Shown in pieces: positions 9,537-18,520 of a stretch of 64,000 nt of DNA. Origin of the DNA: Epithemia pelagica (Eukaryota; Bacillariophyta; Bacillariophyceae; Surirellales; Surirellaceae); assembly GCA_946965045.2 (NCBI GenBank), contig OX337236.1:496001-560000 (forward strand), written 5' to 3'. The notes below the pieces were generated by a model. That model made no database searches. It saw only the letters and a list, made by a program, of their open reading frames with translations, and was not told the origin of the DNA. Each line of letters starts with the position of its first letter. Position 1 is the first letter of the stretch. The position numbers were made by a program, and so were the translations under genes.

Positions 9537-12095
9537 TCAGTCCGTTGGAAGGTATTTTCTCACACAACCGAACGTTTTCTCATACAAGTCCTTTGCATCT
9601 TTCCTATACGTGGATACAAAGGACGGCAACTGGGTGTTCTCGTCATTTTCTTGTTGTTCCTGATGCAATAGCTCATGGTGCATTGCAAACACATCGGCTT
9701 TTTGAAAGGCTTTCTGCGGCTTGGAAGCCATAACAGCCGCATTGATACCAAATTTGTCTTTATGAATGCAAAACATCTTGGGAACCAGCTTTTCTCTCAA
9801 ATCGTCAAGGTTGCTAGACACAGCTTTCTCAAGGGCATTGTCAAAGTTCAATGCGGACAAGCTATCGGTTCCTAGCTTGCCAAGAACATTGTTGTAGCCT
9901 GACCGTCCAACATCCTCCCGATCTTGTCCGACAAGGCACAGGAGCAACAAACCTTTTGTGATACCGGCTGAGTCAAGATTCTTCAATGATTTCGACAGGA
10001 AGTCGTTCGCGTCATCGGGAGACACCTCAGCGTGGTTCTTGACACTCACAAAGATCGGTATGTACTCAACCCTTTCGGACGATGCCTTTGATCGGCAGGG
10101 AACCACCAGATCTACTGCTTCCAGGTTGTTTGGACAGTATATTGCACAAGCCTTGTTGTACAAACTCTCGAGAAATTCCGACCGACCAAGATCGGACAGA
10201 GCAACGGGGAATGTATATCGAAACAATTGAATGAAATTCACTTGACAATTTGATATCGCATCGCCTACTTCTACCTTCGCTAGGCCGTCATCCTCAGTAG
10301 CATCAGCGTTTCTTGCAATCTGTTCCAGATATTTGCCCAGGGCAACTGAAAACGTCTTGTAGTCAGAGTCTGCCTCCTTGCGAAGAATGTATCCGCAAAA
10401 CAACAAGAACAAAGCCGATGCCACTTCGCCGTAGTCCCCCTTGTTGGTCTCACATATACTCTTCGAAAAAAGCTCGCCCATCTTAGCGGACCAAAAGGTC
10501 TTTCTATGCCCCATGATGGCAGGCATACGTCTGCCATACCCTCCATCTTGGATCTCAAAGTCCTTGTCCATGAGCGCCATACAGATTCGGGCGCAAACAG
10601 GGTCTGGCAAGAACGCAAATGTTGCCAAACACGGTAACTGAGACCTATTTGGCGCCTGCTGAAACGATGTCAAGTGAGCGTAGCCTTTGGAGACTAGGCT
10701 TGACACCATGGCAAAAGATGTCTGTCCCATCTGGATGCGAGTTCCCAGTACACTCAGACACGACCCCAGAGGCATTCTCTTGTCTCTGAGAATGATCTTG
10801 TTGGCAATTTCAAAGATCTCGTCATCGCCCAACTTCTTCTCCTTGTGCATTGCTGCGAACAAGGGACGGCCAAATCGAATCATGTTGTCGTATTCACTTG
10901 TGTCACTGCTTTGAGGAGTTTCTGCACCATCGAGGCCCGGGTAGTTTGCAAGACATCCCATCGTTCGGAACATGAAGAACGGGTCAAAGGGTGTTTCCCC
11001 CTTCTCGAAATATCCACCCTTCTGTTCAACAACTCTCGACTCTGACGACTGTGCCTCAACTTCGGGGAACAAATTGGTCAATGACGTGGTTGTACCCGCC
11101 AACACAGCAACAATTCGATACTTCTTTGCGTAAAGAGAATATTCAGGGTCCTCCCGAAGAATCCATCGCAGCACACGAAATAAGTAGCCGTCGTGCTTTA
11201 CCAGGTGTTGTGCTTCATCAAAGAAGAGAATAACCTCGGCCGGATCATTTTCCTCCTGTTCCGGATTGGGATTTGATTTTGAAATTGCCGCGTCGCATTG
11301 ATCGAAAACCATCTTGTGAAACGTATCTTGTGCTTTGTTCAAACCATCTGTTCCGTACAGGATGTCAGGAATGCTGTAAGAGATATCGAATTTATCTGTC
11401 TCTAGGTGGGCGTGGTCCGTCGATGATAGTAAAATAGTCCGGCATGCAATATTCTTCGTCTCAAGTTGTTTCTTCGCCTCAATCATCAGTCTTGATTTGC
11501 CCGTTCCACTAGATTGCACAATTGTCAAGGTCGGCGAAAGATATTTATCACGGATTTCGACATCCTTGTGCCATTGCCTCACGTTCTCCAATTTTTCCAA
11601 GAAGAGTTTTAGGTCTTCGTCGTGAGCAAGGCGCAGGCTGAATCCAAAGTCATAGGGAATCATTCCTAAAGAACCTAAGGGGACGGACTGAATATTGACG
11701 ACATCGCCAGTCTTCAAGAAGTGAGACAAGTCGATCTGCAACCATTCTTGAATTGAATTGAATATATAACTGTCTTCTTTGATATCCCCAATTCGGAATC
11801 CCAAACTGACATTTAAGAACCTCTCTTGACTTTCCGTAAGGTTATCCTTTCTCCACCGTTGTTCATCGTAGTAGTCATTGAAGGATTCATCATCCTTCGG
11901 AACCTTCGGTGGTTTGCAAACATTGGTTTCATGCTTTGGAGGAGATGATTGATCCGGATGAAACTTGATTTCCTCGTCCTTGCTCACCATTCGTCTTCTT
12001 TGTTCGTTGTACGGTGGACGCGCCGAGAATCCAGCGACTCGTTGCAACGACAACGACGGCAGCAGGAGCCGCAGAGGCACCCTGGTCCTCATCAT
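9537..12095 (-). CDS. P-loop NTPase with nuclease-like C-terminus, Crinkler-RHS type
   Basis: An 852-residue protein from the first ATG at 12095. The Walker A motif QSSGTGKS is at about residues 194-201 and Walker B with acidic pair VILFFDEAQ is at about 288-296. A sensor-like VAVLAGTTTSL lies near 330. The C-terminal third contains AVDLVVPC followed by FVSVKNH, the D...xxK arrangement of restriction-endonuclease-like folds in the Crinkler/retrotransposon-hot-spot group of proteins. Such proteins are known as effectors or selfish-element-associated proteins in many protists; the cell role here is unknown. The N-terminus (MMRTRVPLRLLLPSLSLQ, then AGFSARPP) reads as an organelle presequence, possibly plastid type. 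It lies next to retrotransposon DNA, and a possible LTR fragment sits 133 bp upstream of the ATG. Family assignment is by motif only. Confidence 0.65.
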   Translation of the reverse strand: MMRTRVPLRLLLPSLSLQRVAGFSARPPYNEQRRRMVSKDEEIKFHPDQSSPPKHETNVCKPPKVPKDDESFNDYYDEQRWRKDNLTESQERFLNVSLGFRIGDIKEDSYIFNSIQEWLQIDLSHFLKTGDVVNIQSVPLGSLGMIPYDFGFSLRLAHDEDLKLFLEKLENVRQWHKDVEIRDKYLSPTLTIVQSSGTGKSRLMIEAKKQLETKNIACRTILLSSTDHAHLETDKFDISYSIPDILYGTDGLNKAQDTFHKMVFDQCDAAISKSNPNPEQEENDPAEVILFFDEAQHLVKHDGYLFRVLRWILREDPEYSLYAKKYRIVAVLAGTTTSLTNLFPEVEAQSSESRVVEQKGGYFEKGETPFDPFFMFRTMGCLANYPGLDGAETPQSSDTSEYDNMIRFGRPLFAAMHKEKKLGDDEIFEIANKIILRDKRMPLGSCLSVLGTRIQMGQTSFAMVSSLVSKGYAHLTSFQQAPNRSQLPCLATFAFLPDPVCARICMALMDKDFEIQDGGYGRRMPAIMGHRKTFWSAKMGELFSKSICETNKGDYGEVASALFLLFCGYILRKEADSDYKTFSVALGKYLEQIARNADATEDDGLAKVEVGDAISNCQVNFIQLFRYTFPVALSDLGRSEFLESLYNKACAIYCPNNLEAVDLVVPCRSKASSERVEYIPIFVSVKNHAEVSPDDANDFLSKSLKNLDSAGITKGLLLLCLVGQDREDVGRSGYNNVLGKLGTDSLSALNFDNALEKAVSSNLDDLREKLVPKMFCIHKDKFGINAAVMASKPQKAFQKADVFAMHHELLHQEQQENDENTQLPSFVSTYRKDAKDLYEKTFGCVRKYLPTD

Positions 12096-12227
12096 CGTTT
12101 CGCCCGAAAGTGCGACGCCGTTAAGGAATTTTGGGGAGCCGCAAACTCGGACTTTTCCGTAGACCGTGAGTGACGCACAACGCTCGCACGCTTTTGTCAA
12201 AAGTGAAAATGCACCCTTGTTCGAAAC

Positions 12228-12273
12228 ACTGATAATCAGCCCCGGGTGGCGTCTGTTCCACGACCTGAATGCA
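12228..12273 (-). promoter_or_regulatory. LTR-like 46-bp repeat copy 2, upstream of the NTPase gene
   Basis: It is the same-orientation partner of 8666-8711 (83% identical). It sits 133 bp upstream of the minus-strand ATG at 12095, where promoter or 5' leader would lie. Homology beyond the 46 bp is weak. It is either a solo fragment of the neighbouring retrotransposon's regulatory DNA or a shared promoter element. Confidence 0.4.
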
Positions 12274-12600
12274 TGAATGGTATCCTTGATGTACTCGAGT
12301 AGGAGTAAGAAGAAGCATTTGTGGATTTACCGATGTTCGAGAATTCAATCCTCCAAATCAGGCAAGACATGGTGGCCATTCTCCTGTACACCAATTGGCA
12401 TGTTGTTTGTCATCATCCTGTGTGGGTTGGGGTGGGTCTTGGAGAGGGCTCTCTTGTTGTGCATGCATTCGAAAAAAAACCAACGGGTGATACACCACAA
12501 ACGAACTCAAAGCTTGGCCTCGCAGCAGAAATTTGTGTATCCACTCGTGGGCATGCTGGACCGTACACGTGATTCGACTTTGTCGTAGCGAATGTTTCTT

Positions 12601-13429
12601 CTATTTCGCCGTCCATGGCTTGGGGGTAGTCTCCGTGTCGTCCTTGTGTGGGGTGGGTTTCAATGAAGATGAGTGCGAATGGTCATCGTCTACTGCTAGA
12701 ATGCGGTGGAGTAAATCCTGGGCGACCCACTCCATAATGGGTCGTCCGGCGGCATTAATCCAGGCGTAGAACTTGGATTTGGAATTGGCCACGAGCATGG
12801 TATGTCCCAGGGGAAAGAGGACCAGTTGATTCGAGGAGGAGGTGACATGGTCGTGGACTTGTTGCGAGGTATATCCCGTCGCTCGGGGAGTTTCTCCGTA
12901 CTGTACCACTTGTTCCAAAGGGTTGCTGCGATCGGCAGTTTTTAACATATGCAATGTGGGCCAGGGAAGCGTGGGCAGTGTGGATCGAACATCCCAAAAG
13001 AGTTTGCGCCATCCCATGGCATCCAAACGATCGGCCAGTTGTATCGAATTCAAGGTTTCACAATCTGTTCCAGGTGGCTGTGCTTCTGGCCGTGTCTCGA
13101 CAGCGAGGTGCCCCAATGGGTTAGTGGAAGTGGCAAAGGCGCCATCCGTGACAATATAATGCCTGGATTGGGAGTGTGGAGAAACAAAGGCGGCCGTGGC
13201 CGTTGGAACTTGAAAATCGGTTTGATGGGCATTGGCATGGGCCACACGATGTTCGATCCACACTGCCCACAATTGGCCAGGGAAGCGTGGGCAGTGTGGA
13301 TCGAACATCCCAAAAGAGTTTGCGCCATCCCATGGCATCCAAACGATCGGCCAGTTGTATCGAATTCAAGGACGCTCCATCGTCCGCAGAATGAATAAGT
13401 GTGACGATTCGGACATCCAAAAGAATCAT
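12601..13429 (-). pseudogene. Unrecognised gene, disrupted by an internal 97-bp duplication
   Basis: Two overlapping minus-strand frames encode the same segment LNSIQLADRLDAMGWRKLF twice, once from 13371-13275 and once from 13055-12959. The upstream copy follows an ATG at 13429; the downstream copy continues to a plausible C-terminus (LVLFPLGHTMLVANSKSKFY, ending at 12601). The copies are 316 bp apart, not a multiple of three, so one cannot be read through into the other without a frame change. No AG|GT lies in the repeat that would let splicing remove exactly 316 bp. I do not recognise the family. The region from 13338 down remains open for 245 codons and might still be made. Confidence 0.5.
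12959..13371. repeat. 97-bp exact direct repeat flanking 219 bp, with fold-back
   Basis: 12959-13055 and 13275-13371 are identical over 97 bp. At the inner edge of the right copy, 13248-13270 is a perfect 23-bp inverted complement of 13287-13309, separated by 16 bp, so the junction can form a strong hairpin. The 219-bp spacer is otherwise unique. This pattern fits a template-switch duplication during replication. Confidence 0.9.
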
Positions 13430-13543
13430 CCCAGTATCTATCCAGAGGCTATTCGACAAACTGTTCTGTCCGGTACGACCAACGCAGTTGGAACAAGGCC
13501 GGTTTTTTCAGTTTGGTTCAACCGAGTGCCGTATACACGCATT

Positions 13544-15589
13544 TCACTCATTCATGAATGTATGAGAGAGCACATGGCTGCTTCTTCCGGAACCCAGCCA
13601 CGAGTCTACTTCGTTGTTGAATTTGAGTCTTGGAATCGCGTCTCGTTTGTACGTTCCATATTCTTGATTGTCCAGTCGTATGTGTTTGCAAAACGCCTTG
13701 TCGGACGAAACGGCAAGAATATACAAGGACAAGCGATCCATCAAAGACTCTTGCTGTTCCGTGTCGTCCTGCTCGTCCTTGTCATTCCTCTGGCGTTCTT
13801 CTTCTTCTTCTTGTTTCTCTTGAACAAAATGCCACCGGGGCAAGAGACGTTGATACAAGGAGGAGGCAATGTATCGTCCCCGCAATAGAGTCGTTGTTTG
13901 ATGATCCTGGACGGGACGCCATTCGTCGTCCAAGGCAATATATCCCGTTTGATTGTAAAAGCTCACAGTGGGGACCAAATTCTGTGCCAGGCTGAGTGTC
14001 AAGATATTGGGATATTCGCCCAACAAGGCCGCCAACGACTCCTGTGGTTGTTGGTTTGTAGGAGCCACAGTATCGAGCAATGGCGTCATTGCCTCCGACG
14101 ACTGGTCCGCAGGATGGACGCCACCAAAGTGTTCCTTGGTTGGAACCTGGCTGGACACACCCCAGACGCGGGCTAGAAACTCGATCGTAGGAATCAAATT
14201 GTCTTGTAGACTGAGCGACACTGTGGAGGGAGCTCGTTTCAAGACACGCGAGGCCAGTGTCGCACCCTTGTCGTCGCCGTTTGGTTCTTCTTGATTGTCG
14301 TGTTGACGGGATCTGCGAATTGCATTGAGATAGGAAACCTTGGAGTGGAGATTGGACAGGGAGAGACCCAGAATTTGCGAATGCGCCAGGATGCACTGTT
14401 TGAGCGACAAGACTGTCGCATCCTTATTTCCATCCACAGACAGCACTTGTTCCAAATAATCCAAGGTGGGAGCCAAATTCTCTTGGACGGACAATCCCAG
14501 GATGGTCGCACTGCTGCTGCTTTGCAATAAGTGTGCCACGTCGGTCGGTTCCAATTGACACCGTGTTTGCAAAAATTCAATGCGGGGTTGGATATTGGAT
14601 TCCAAGGACAATTGTAAGACATGAGGATTTTTCAAAATCAAACTTTTGAGTGTTTGTGTAATCCTTTGGTGCACTGTGGCAGGGTCGTCGTCGTCGTCGT
14701 CCTTCTGGTTGGACAGCGACGCCCTTTGTATTCCAGCCGTTAACAAGTCTCGAAAATACGACACGGTCGACAGGACCTTGTAGAGGGGCAATTGAAAGAC
14801 AAAGGATCCGGTCGTGCGTTGTAATTTGGCAATTTCGGAAGGTGTCATTTGCAGTTCGGTCGACAAGTAAACTTGCATGAGTTCCAGATCGTCCTTGGAG
14901 GTATATCCAATGCCTCGCGTCAACAAGAGTTCGGGTTTGCGGTGCAAGGCGGTGTGGAGCAATTCGGTCGAATACAAGCCTTGCAAAAAGTGAAGTGTCG
15001 GTTCCAAATGCGTCGATACGGATCGACGAAAAATTCGTGGTGTGCATTGGACAATGTGACGGACCAATTCCATGTCGCCAACGTTGGTCACCAAAAATGC
15101 CAGAACGTCGTGTACCTGCTGGACGGTCAGTTTCTTGGTATCGTCACATCGAGTACCACGGTAAATATAATTGTGCAGGCGCTTCCACTCGGAACCTTGT
15201 TGTGTCGATCCAACATAGTTTTCAATAGTAGCAATCAGAGTGCGACGAAGGATCCTGTCCTCATTGTTGCTTTTGTGGTTGGTACGTTCAGCTGTTGTTG
15301 TTGTCACAGTCGGGGACGTTGTTTCAATGGCATCGTTGCTACTGTCACTTGTTTTTCGTGCCATGGATAACGAGAAAAATCCCTGTCGACCACAACAACC
15401 GCCGAACCAATCGTTTGGTGGATGACGGTTGATATTCGTAGGCCGACCATAATGATGGAACGAAGGATACGGGACGACGCTATTCCATCCATGCGAGTTT
15501 TGGAACGTCCCTCCAATCAATAACACCACCACAACCGAGAGCCTCCGCTGCCACTCCAACATGGTGATTTTCATTACACCAAGACTCAT
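13544..15589 (-). CDS. mTERF-domain protein, organelle-directed
   Basis: 681 residues. The C-terminal two thirds is built of helical mTERF repeats, for example LKNPHVLQLSLESNIQPRIEFL (split here as LKNPHVLQLS and NIQPRIEFL), ILGLSVQENLAPTLDYLEQ, TVSLSLQDNLIPTIEFL and ILTLSLAQNLVPTVSFY. These show the family's L-S-L-x-x-N-[IL]-x-P-x-[IVL]-x-[FY]-L signature at about 30-70 residue spacing. mTERF proteins bind organelle nucleic acid and act in transcription termination, splicing or translation. The N-terminus (hydrophobic RRLSVVVVLLIGGTF, then a Ser/His/Pro-rich stretch) is a likely signal peptide plus transit region, suggesting plastid, but no clean ASAF motif is visible. An acidic DDDDD tract lies at about residue 295. 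The start ATG at 15589 is the first in frame. Confidence 0.85.
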   Translation of the reverse strand: MSLGVMKITMLEWQRRLSVVVVLLIGGTFQNSHGWNSVVPYPSFHHYGRPTNINRHPPNDWFGGCCGRQGFFSLSMARKTSDSSNDAIETTSPTVTTTTAERTNHKSNNEDRILRRTLIATIENYVGSTQQGSEWKRLHNYIYRGTRCDDTKKLTVQQVHDVLAFLVTNVGDMELVRHIVQCTPRIFRRSVSTHLEPTLHFLQGLYSTELLHTALHRKPELLLTRGIGYTSKDDLELMQVYLSTELQMTPSEIAKLQRTTGSFVFQLPLYKVLSTVSYFRDLLTAGIQRASLSNQKDDDDDDPATVHQRITQTLKSLILKNPHVLQLSLESNIQPRIEFLQTRCQLEPTDVAHLLQSSSSATILGLSVQENLAPTLDYLEQVLSVDGNKDATVLSLKQCILAHSQILGLSLSNLHSKVSYLNAIRRSRQHDNQEEPNGDDKGATLASRVLKRAPSTVSLSLQDNLIPTIEFLARVWGVSSQVPTKEHFGGVHPADQSSEAMTPLLDTVAPTNQQPQESLAALLGEYPNILTLSLAQNLVPTVSFYNQTGYIALDDEWRPVQDHQTTTLLRGRYIASSLYQRLLPRWHFVQEKQEEEEERQRNDKDEQDDTEQQESLMDRLSLYILAVSSDKAFCKHIRLDNQEYGTYKRDAIPRLKFNNEVDSWLGSGRSSHVLSHTFMNE

Positions 15590-16042
15590 AGGGCAGCAAG
15601 AGCTCGTTCTCCGCTGCTCACGACATGGTCCTCTCTTTGTTTGTGCACATGTTTTTTTTCATGTGTCCATCGGCATTTGGGAATTTTAAAAGAGATTTTC
15701 CATGTTCATCTACTCTCTATATTTCTGTAACGAAGGTTTTTATTCCAATACTATTGTTTGAAATTATTACTAGCTGAGGAGTTCTATTGTAGTGACGTCA
15801 TTTTCTTTTTTCCAGTTCATGTTTTTGGCAAGGTAGCTAGCTATCTATTATAGCAGCCTCTCTTCTGTGAAGAAGAGAAGAGAGGGAATCGATGGACGAA
15901 ACGGGGTGAATCCTGCATCCTACTCCTCCTGACGGGGAAAAAGGGTTTGGACCACACTCTTGGTCCATTCTTGTTGTTTGTTTGGTTTGCCTGCCCTCTC
16001 TAGCTCTATAGTAATAGGAGAAGGGAGGGTTGTAATCCATCC

Positions 16043-17392
16043 TCATGGTTCCGTGGACGACGACGAGGATGGTTGTGCTTGTGGTGTTGTCTGTTGTCGA
16101 GGATACAAGGAGACTTGTGCATCGGCCTTGAGACCGAGTCGAATGGTGTAGAGTTGATCGACGGCGGCATTGACTTGATAACATCCGGAAAAGGGTCGGA
16201 GTAAATCATAAAAGACGGCAAAACAAGCCACAAAGGTTCCCACCAACATGCTCCACAAAATTTTGAGTTGGACGGCATTGAGAAAGACAAGCAATTCTTG
16301 TTTGCCTTCAATCAAAAAGCCGGTACAGTCACCCGACGCCAAAATGGCCAAAATGGCATAATGCAAGGGGGGATAAGTACTTTGGAGGGCCGTCAAACGT
16401 TTGTGACGACATTCGCGCAAGCGCGTAATGGCTTGAAAGGATTGATCGAGCAAGGGAATGGGCAAGGCCTCGTCGGCTGTGGCTTGTGCCAAGGCACGTT
16501 GGACTCCATTCAATTCACTGTCCATACTACCCCGTTGCGCGGACGGCAAATCGTTTTGAAAGAGCGTCGTCCACGAAGAAGAAACGGGAGAACACAGAAA
16601 GGAGGATTCCGGTTGACTTTCGGCAATGATGCGACTGGTATATTGAATCATGTATTGGCGACAAGTGGTTTGCAAGGGCATGGCATTGGGATATGCCGAC
16701 AATAGGTATTCCAAGGCTCGCAATTCTCCCGCTTCGGCATTGATGCTTTGTCGAATTTGGACTTGTCGATCGCGAAGGGTAATGACGGTGGTGGAGGTGA
16801 GGGTGGCAAACAGGACGGAAATGGCGGGCAAGACAATGCCATTGATGGTGGGTGTAATAATTTTGGCTTGATAGGCTCCACCATCGACCGCGACCCAATT
16901 GTTTTGGGCCAAGAATTCAACAAAGGCCCCAAAGGCATTGGACACCAGATCGTACGAGCCAAAGGCCAAGACGGGAGCCACAAAGGGCAAGAGAATTTCC
17001 ACAATGGCTTCCCGGTCAATCGTGTTGCGTCGTTCGTAATAATCGGGAGAAAAGAGAAAATAAGGGTCGCCTTCCATGATGGAGTAATGATCCCAATCAG
17101 TTCTCTCATTGCCAAAGTCGATCAATGAGCGATCGTCGTGGCCCTCCTCCTCCAAGGCAACAATCAGTTGTCTCTTGTTTTCGGTTTTGGTGGTTGGTGC
17201 AGGAGCTTCCACAACACCGCGGTCCAACGTAGGACGAGACGGTGGACGCGTCGAGAATCCATGGACCCTGGTTCGAGTTTGCGACAACGCCAACAACAGA
17301 AGTACCATTGTCATGGTCGTTGTAGTCGATACAGTCGTTCGGGACCGGCATCTTTTGCGACGCGCCATTGTAGTTTCATTCATCATCGCCAT
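16043..17392 (-). CDS. DUF4239 (bestrophin-like) membrane protein, plastid-type presequence
   Basis: About 449 residues from the ATG at 17392; another ATG at 17368 would also leave the presequence intact. The N-terminus has a Thr-rich basic run, the core MVLLLLALSQ and then VHGFSTRPP, which resembles the diatom plastid cleavage motif with phenylalanine at +1. Two hydrophobic segments follow (FVAPVLAFGSYDLVSNAF and GIVLPAISVLFATLTSTTVI) and two more lie near the C-terminus (WSMLVGTFVACFAVFYDLL). Between them are the family's Arg-rich helices (RDRQVQIRQSINAEAGELRAL; TRLRECRHKRLTAL, residues split by a hydrophilic loop). DUF4239 proteins are poorly characterised membrane proteins related to bestrophin channels. 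Plastid location is inferred. Confidence 0.65.
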   Translation of the reverse strand: MAMMNETTMARRKRCRSRTTVSTTTTMTMVLLLLALSQTRTRVHGFSTRPPSRPTLDRGVVEAPAPTTKTENKRQLIVALEEEGHDDRSLIDFGNERTDWDHYSIMEGDPYFLFSPDYYERRNTIDREAIVEILLPFVAPVLAFGSYDLVSNAFGAFVEFLAQNNWVAVDGGAYQAKIITPTINGIVLPAISVLFATLTSTTVITLRDRQVQIRQSINAEAGELRALEYLLSAYPNAMPLQTTCRQYMIQYTSRIIAESQPESSFLCSPVSSSWTTLFQNDLPSAQRGSMDSELNGVQRALAQATADEALPIPLLDQSFQAITRLRECRHKRLTALQSTYPPLHYAILAILASGDCTGFLIEGKQELLVFLNAVQLKILWSMLVGTFVACFAVFYDLLRPFSGCYQVNAAVDQLYTIRLGLKADAQVSLYPRQQTTPQAQPSSSSSTEP

Positions 17393-17422
17393 GAAGAACA
17401 AGAACTCTTCCGTCTCATTCAC

Positions 17423-18520
17423 TTGGGTTGAAAATTGACCATCTTTGGCGTGTCGAACGTCTCGGAACCATCTCTTGAGAATCTGTCGAATGTCGACACA
17501 ACAAACATCAGACCAATGGTGATGTGTCGACGAAAGTCGACTCTTCCCCCACGTTTCCAGACGTGTTTGACATTTTCACACTATCAAGCGTTATGTAATT
17601 GAGATTATTTAGATTGTTATTGATCACGAACTGTTCAAGACGCTGGAAAACATTCCTTATCCGCATGACGTGTGTCAGAACTCAATGACGGCAGGCATCC
17701 GATCCAATACCCCCCCAAAAGCTTGAACCATGTCCAACAACGAAACAGGCGGATCGAATTCCAGCACCACCATGGGTCGTTCTGTTCTGACAGTCTCCTT
17801 CGAAGCATCCCCAGCACGAGAGACAGGCTCTCTTTTGTTGGTCCTGTTCCTTCTAGGTAGTTGACAAAAATCATGTGGATGAGATCGACATGAGCGCTCG
17901 TGTTGAATCATTCCATCCCACGCACTGCCAACCAATCAACCATTCTGCCGAGGAGGACTGCGATTCCGTGCACATGGAAAGAGGAGCGGACCGGAAGTGG
18001 TCGTAGAGCTCTCATGGAACAACGAGTCATTGCTACACTGGGGTTTGCTTGGAAAGTAGCTACTCCTCGAGAGAAAGATCGGACACTAGACTTTTCTTCT
18101 TCAGTCCGGTGTTCCTGCTGAATACATGGATAGCAGTGCATCGATCGTCGTATAGAGCTCGCATTGGATGACTTGGTTGATCAATGCACGAGAATTGAAA
18201 GGCACTTGTATTACTCCTATTATTTGTTCCAATTGATACTCCTTCCTCTAGCTATGGCATGTCGTTTCGCTATTGCTATGTGGATCGTGATTGAAACGCG
18301 ACCGGACTGGGGTCGCAAAAAGAGAACAGACGAAGAATCATCTCATGTTCGGTTCGCTTTTTGATCTTTCTGTCTTTGCGCCATGGCCATGAGGAAAGAA
18401 GCCGTTGGAGTTGAACTGAGACTGCAATAGTTCTTCTTATTTCTTGACGAAGCAGTTCCAGTCATTGCTTGCTCCTTCCCGTCCTCTTGCATTGAGTGTC
18501 AGTCATTCCAAATCATCATC
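17423..18520. other. Intergenic, 1.1 kb, no gene recognised
   Basis: Short open frames of 60-86 codons occur on both strands here but none resembles a known protein. The interval separates two divergently transcribed genes and so must hold both promoters. Confidence 0.5.
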
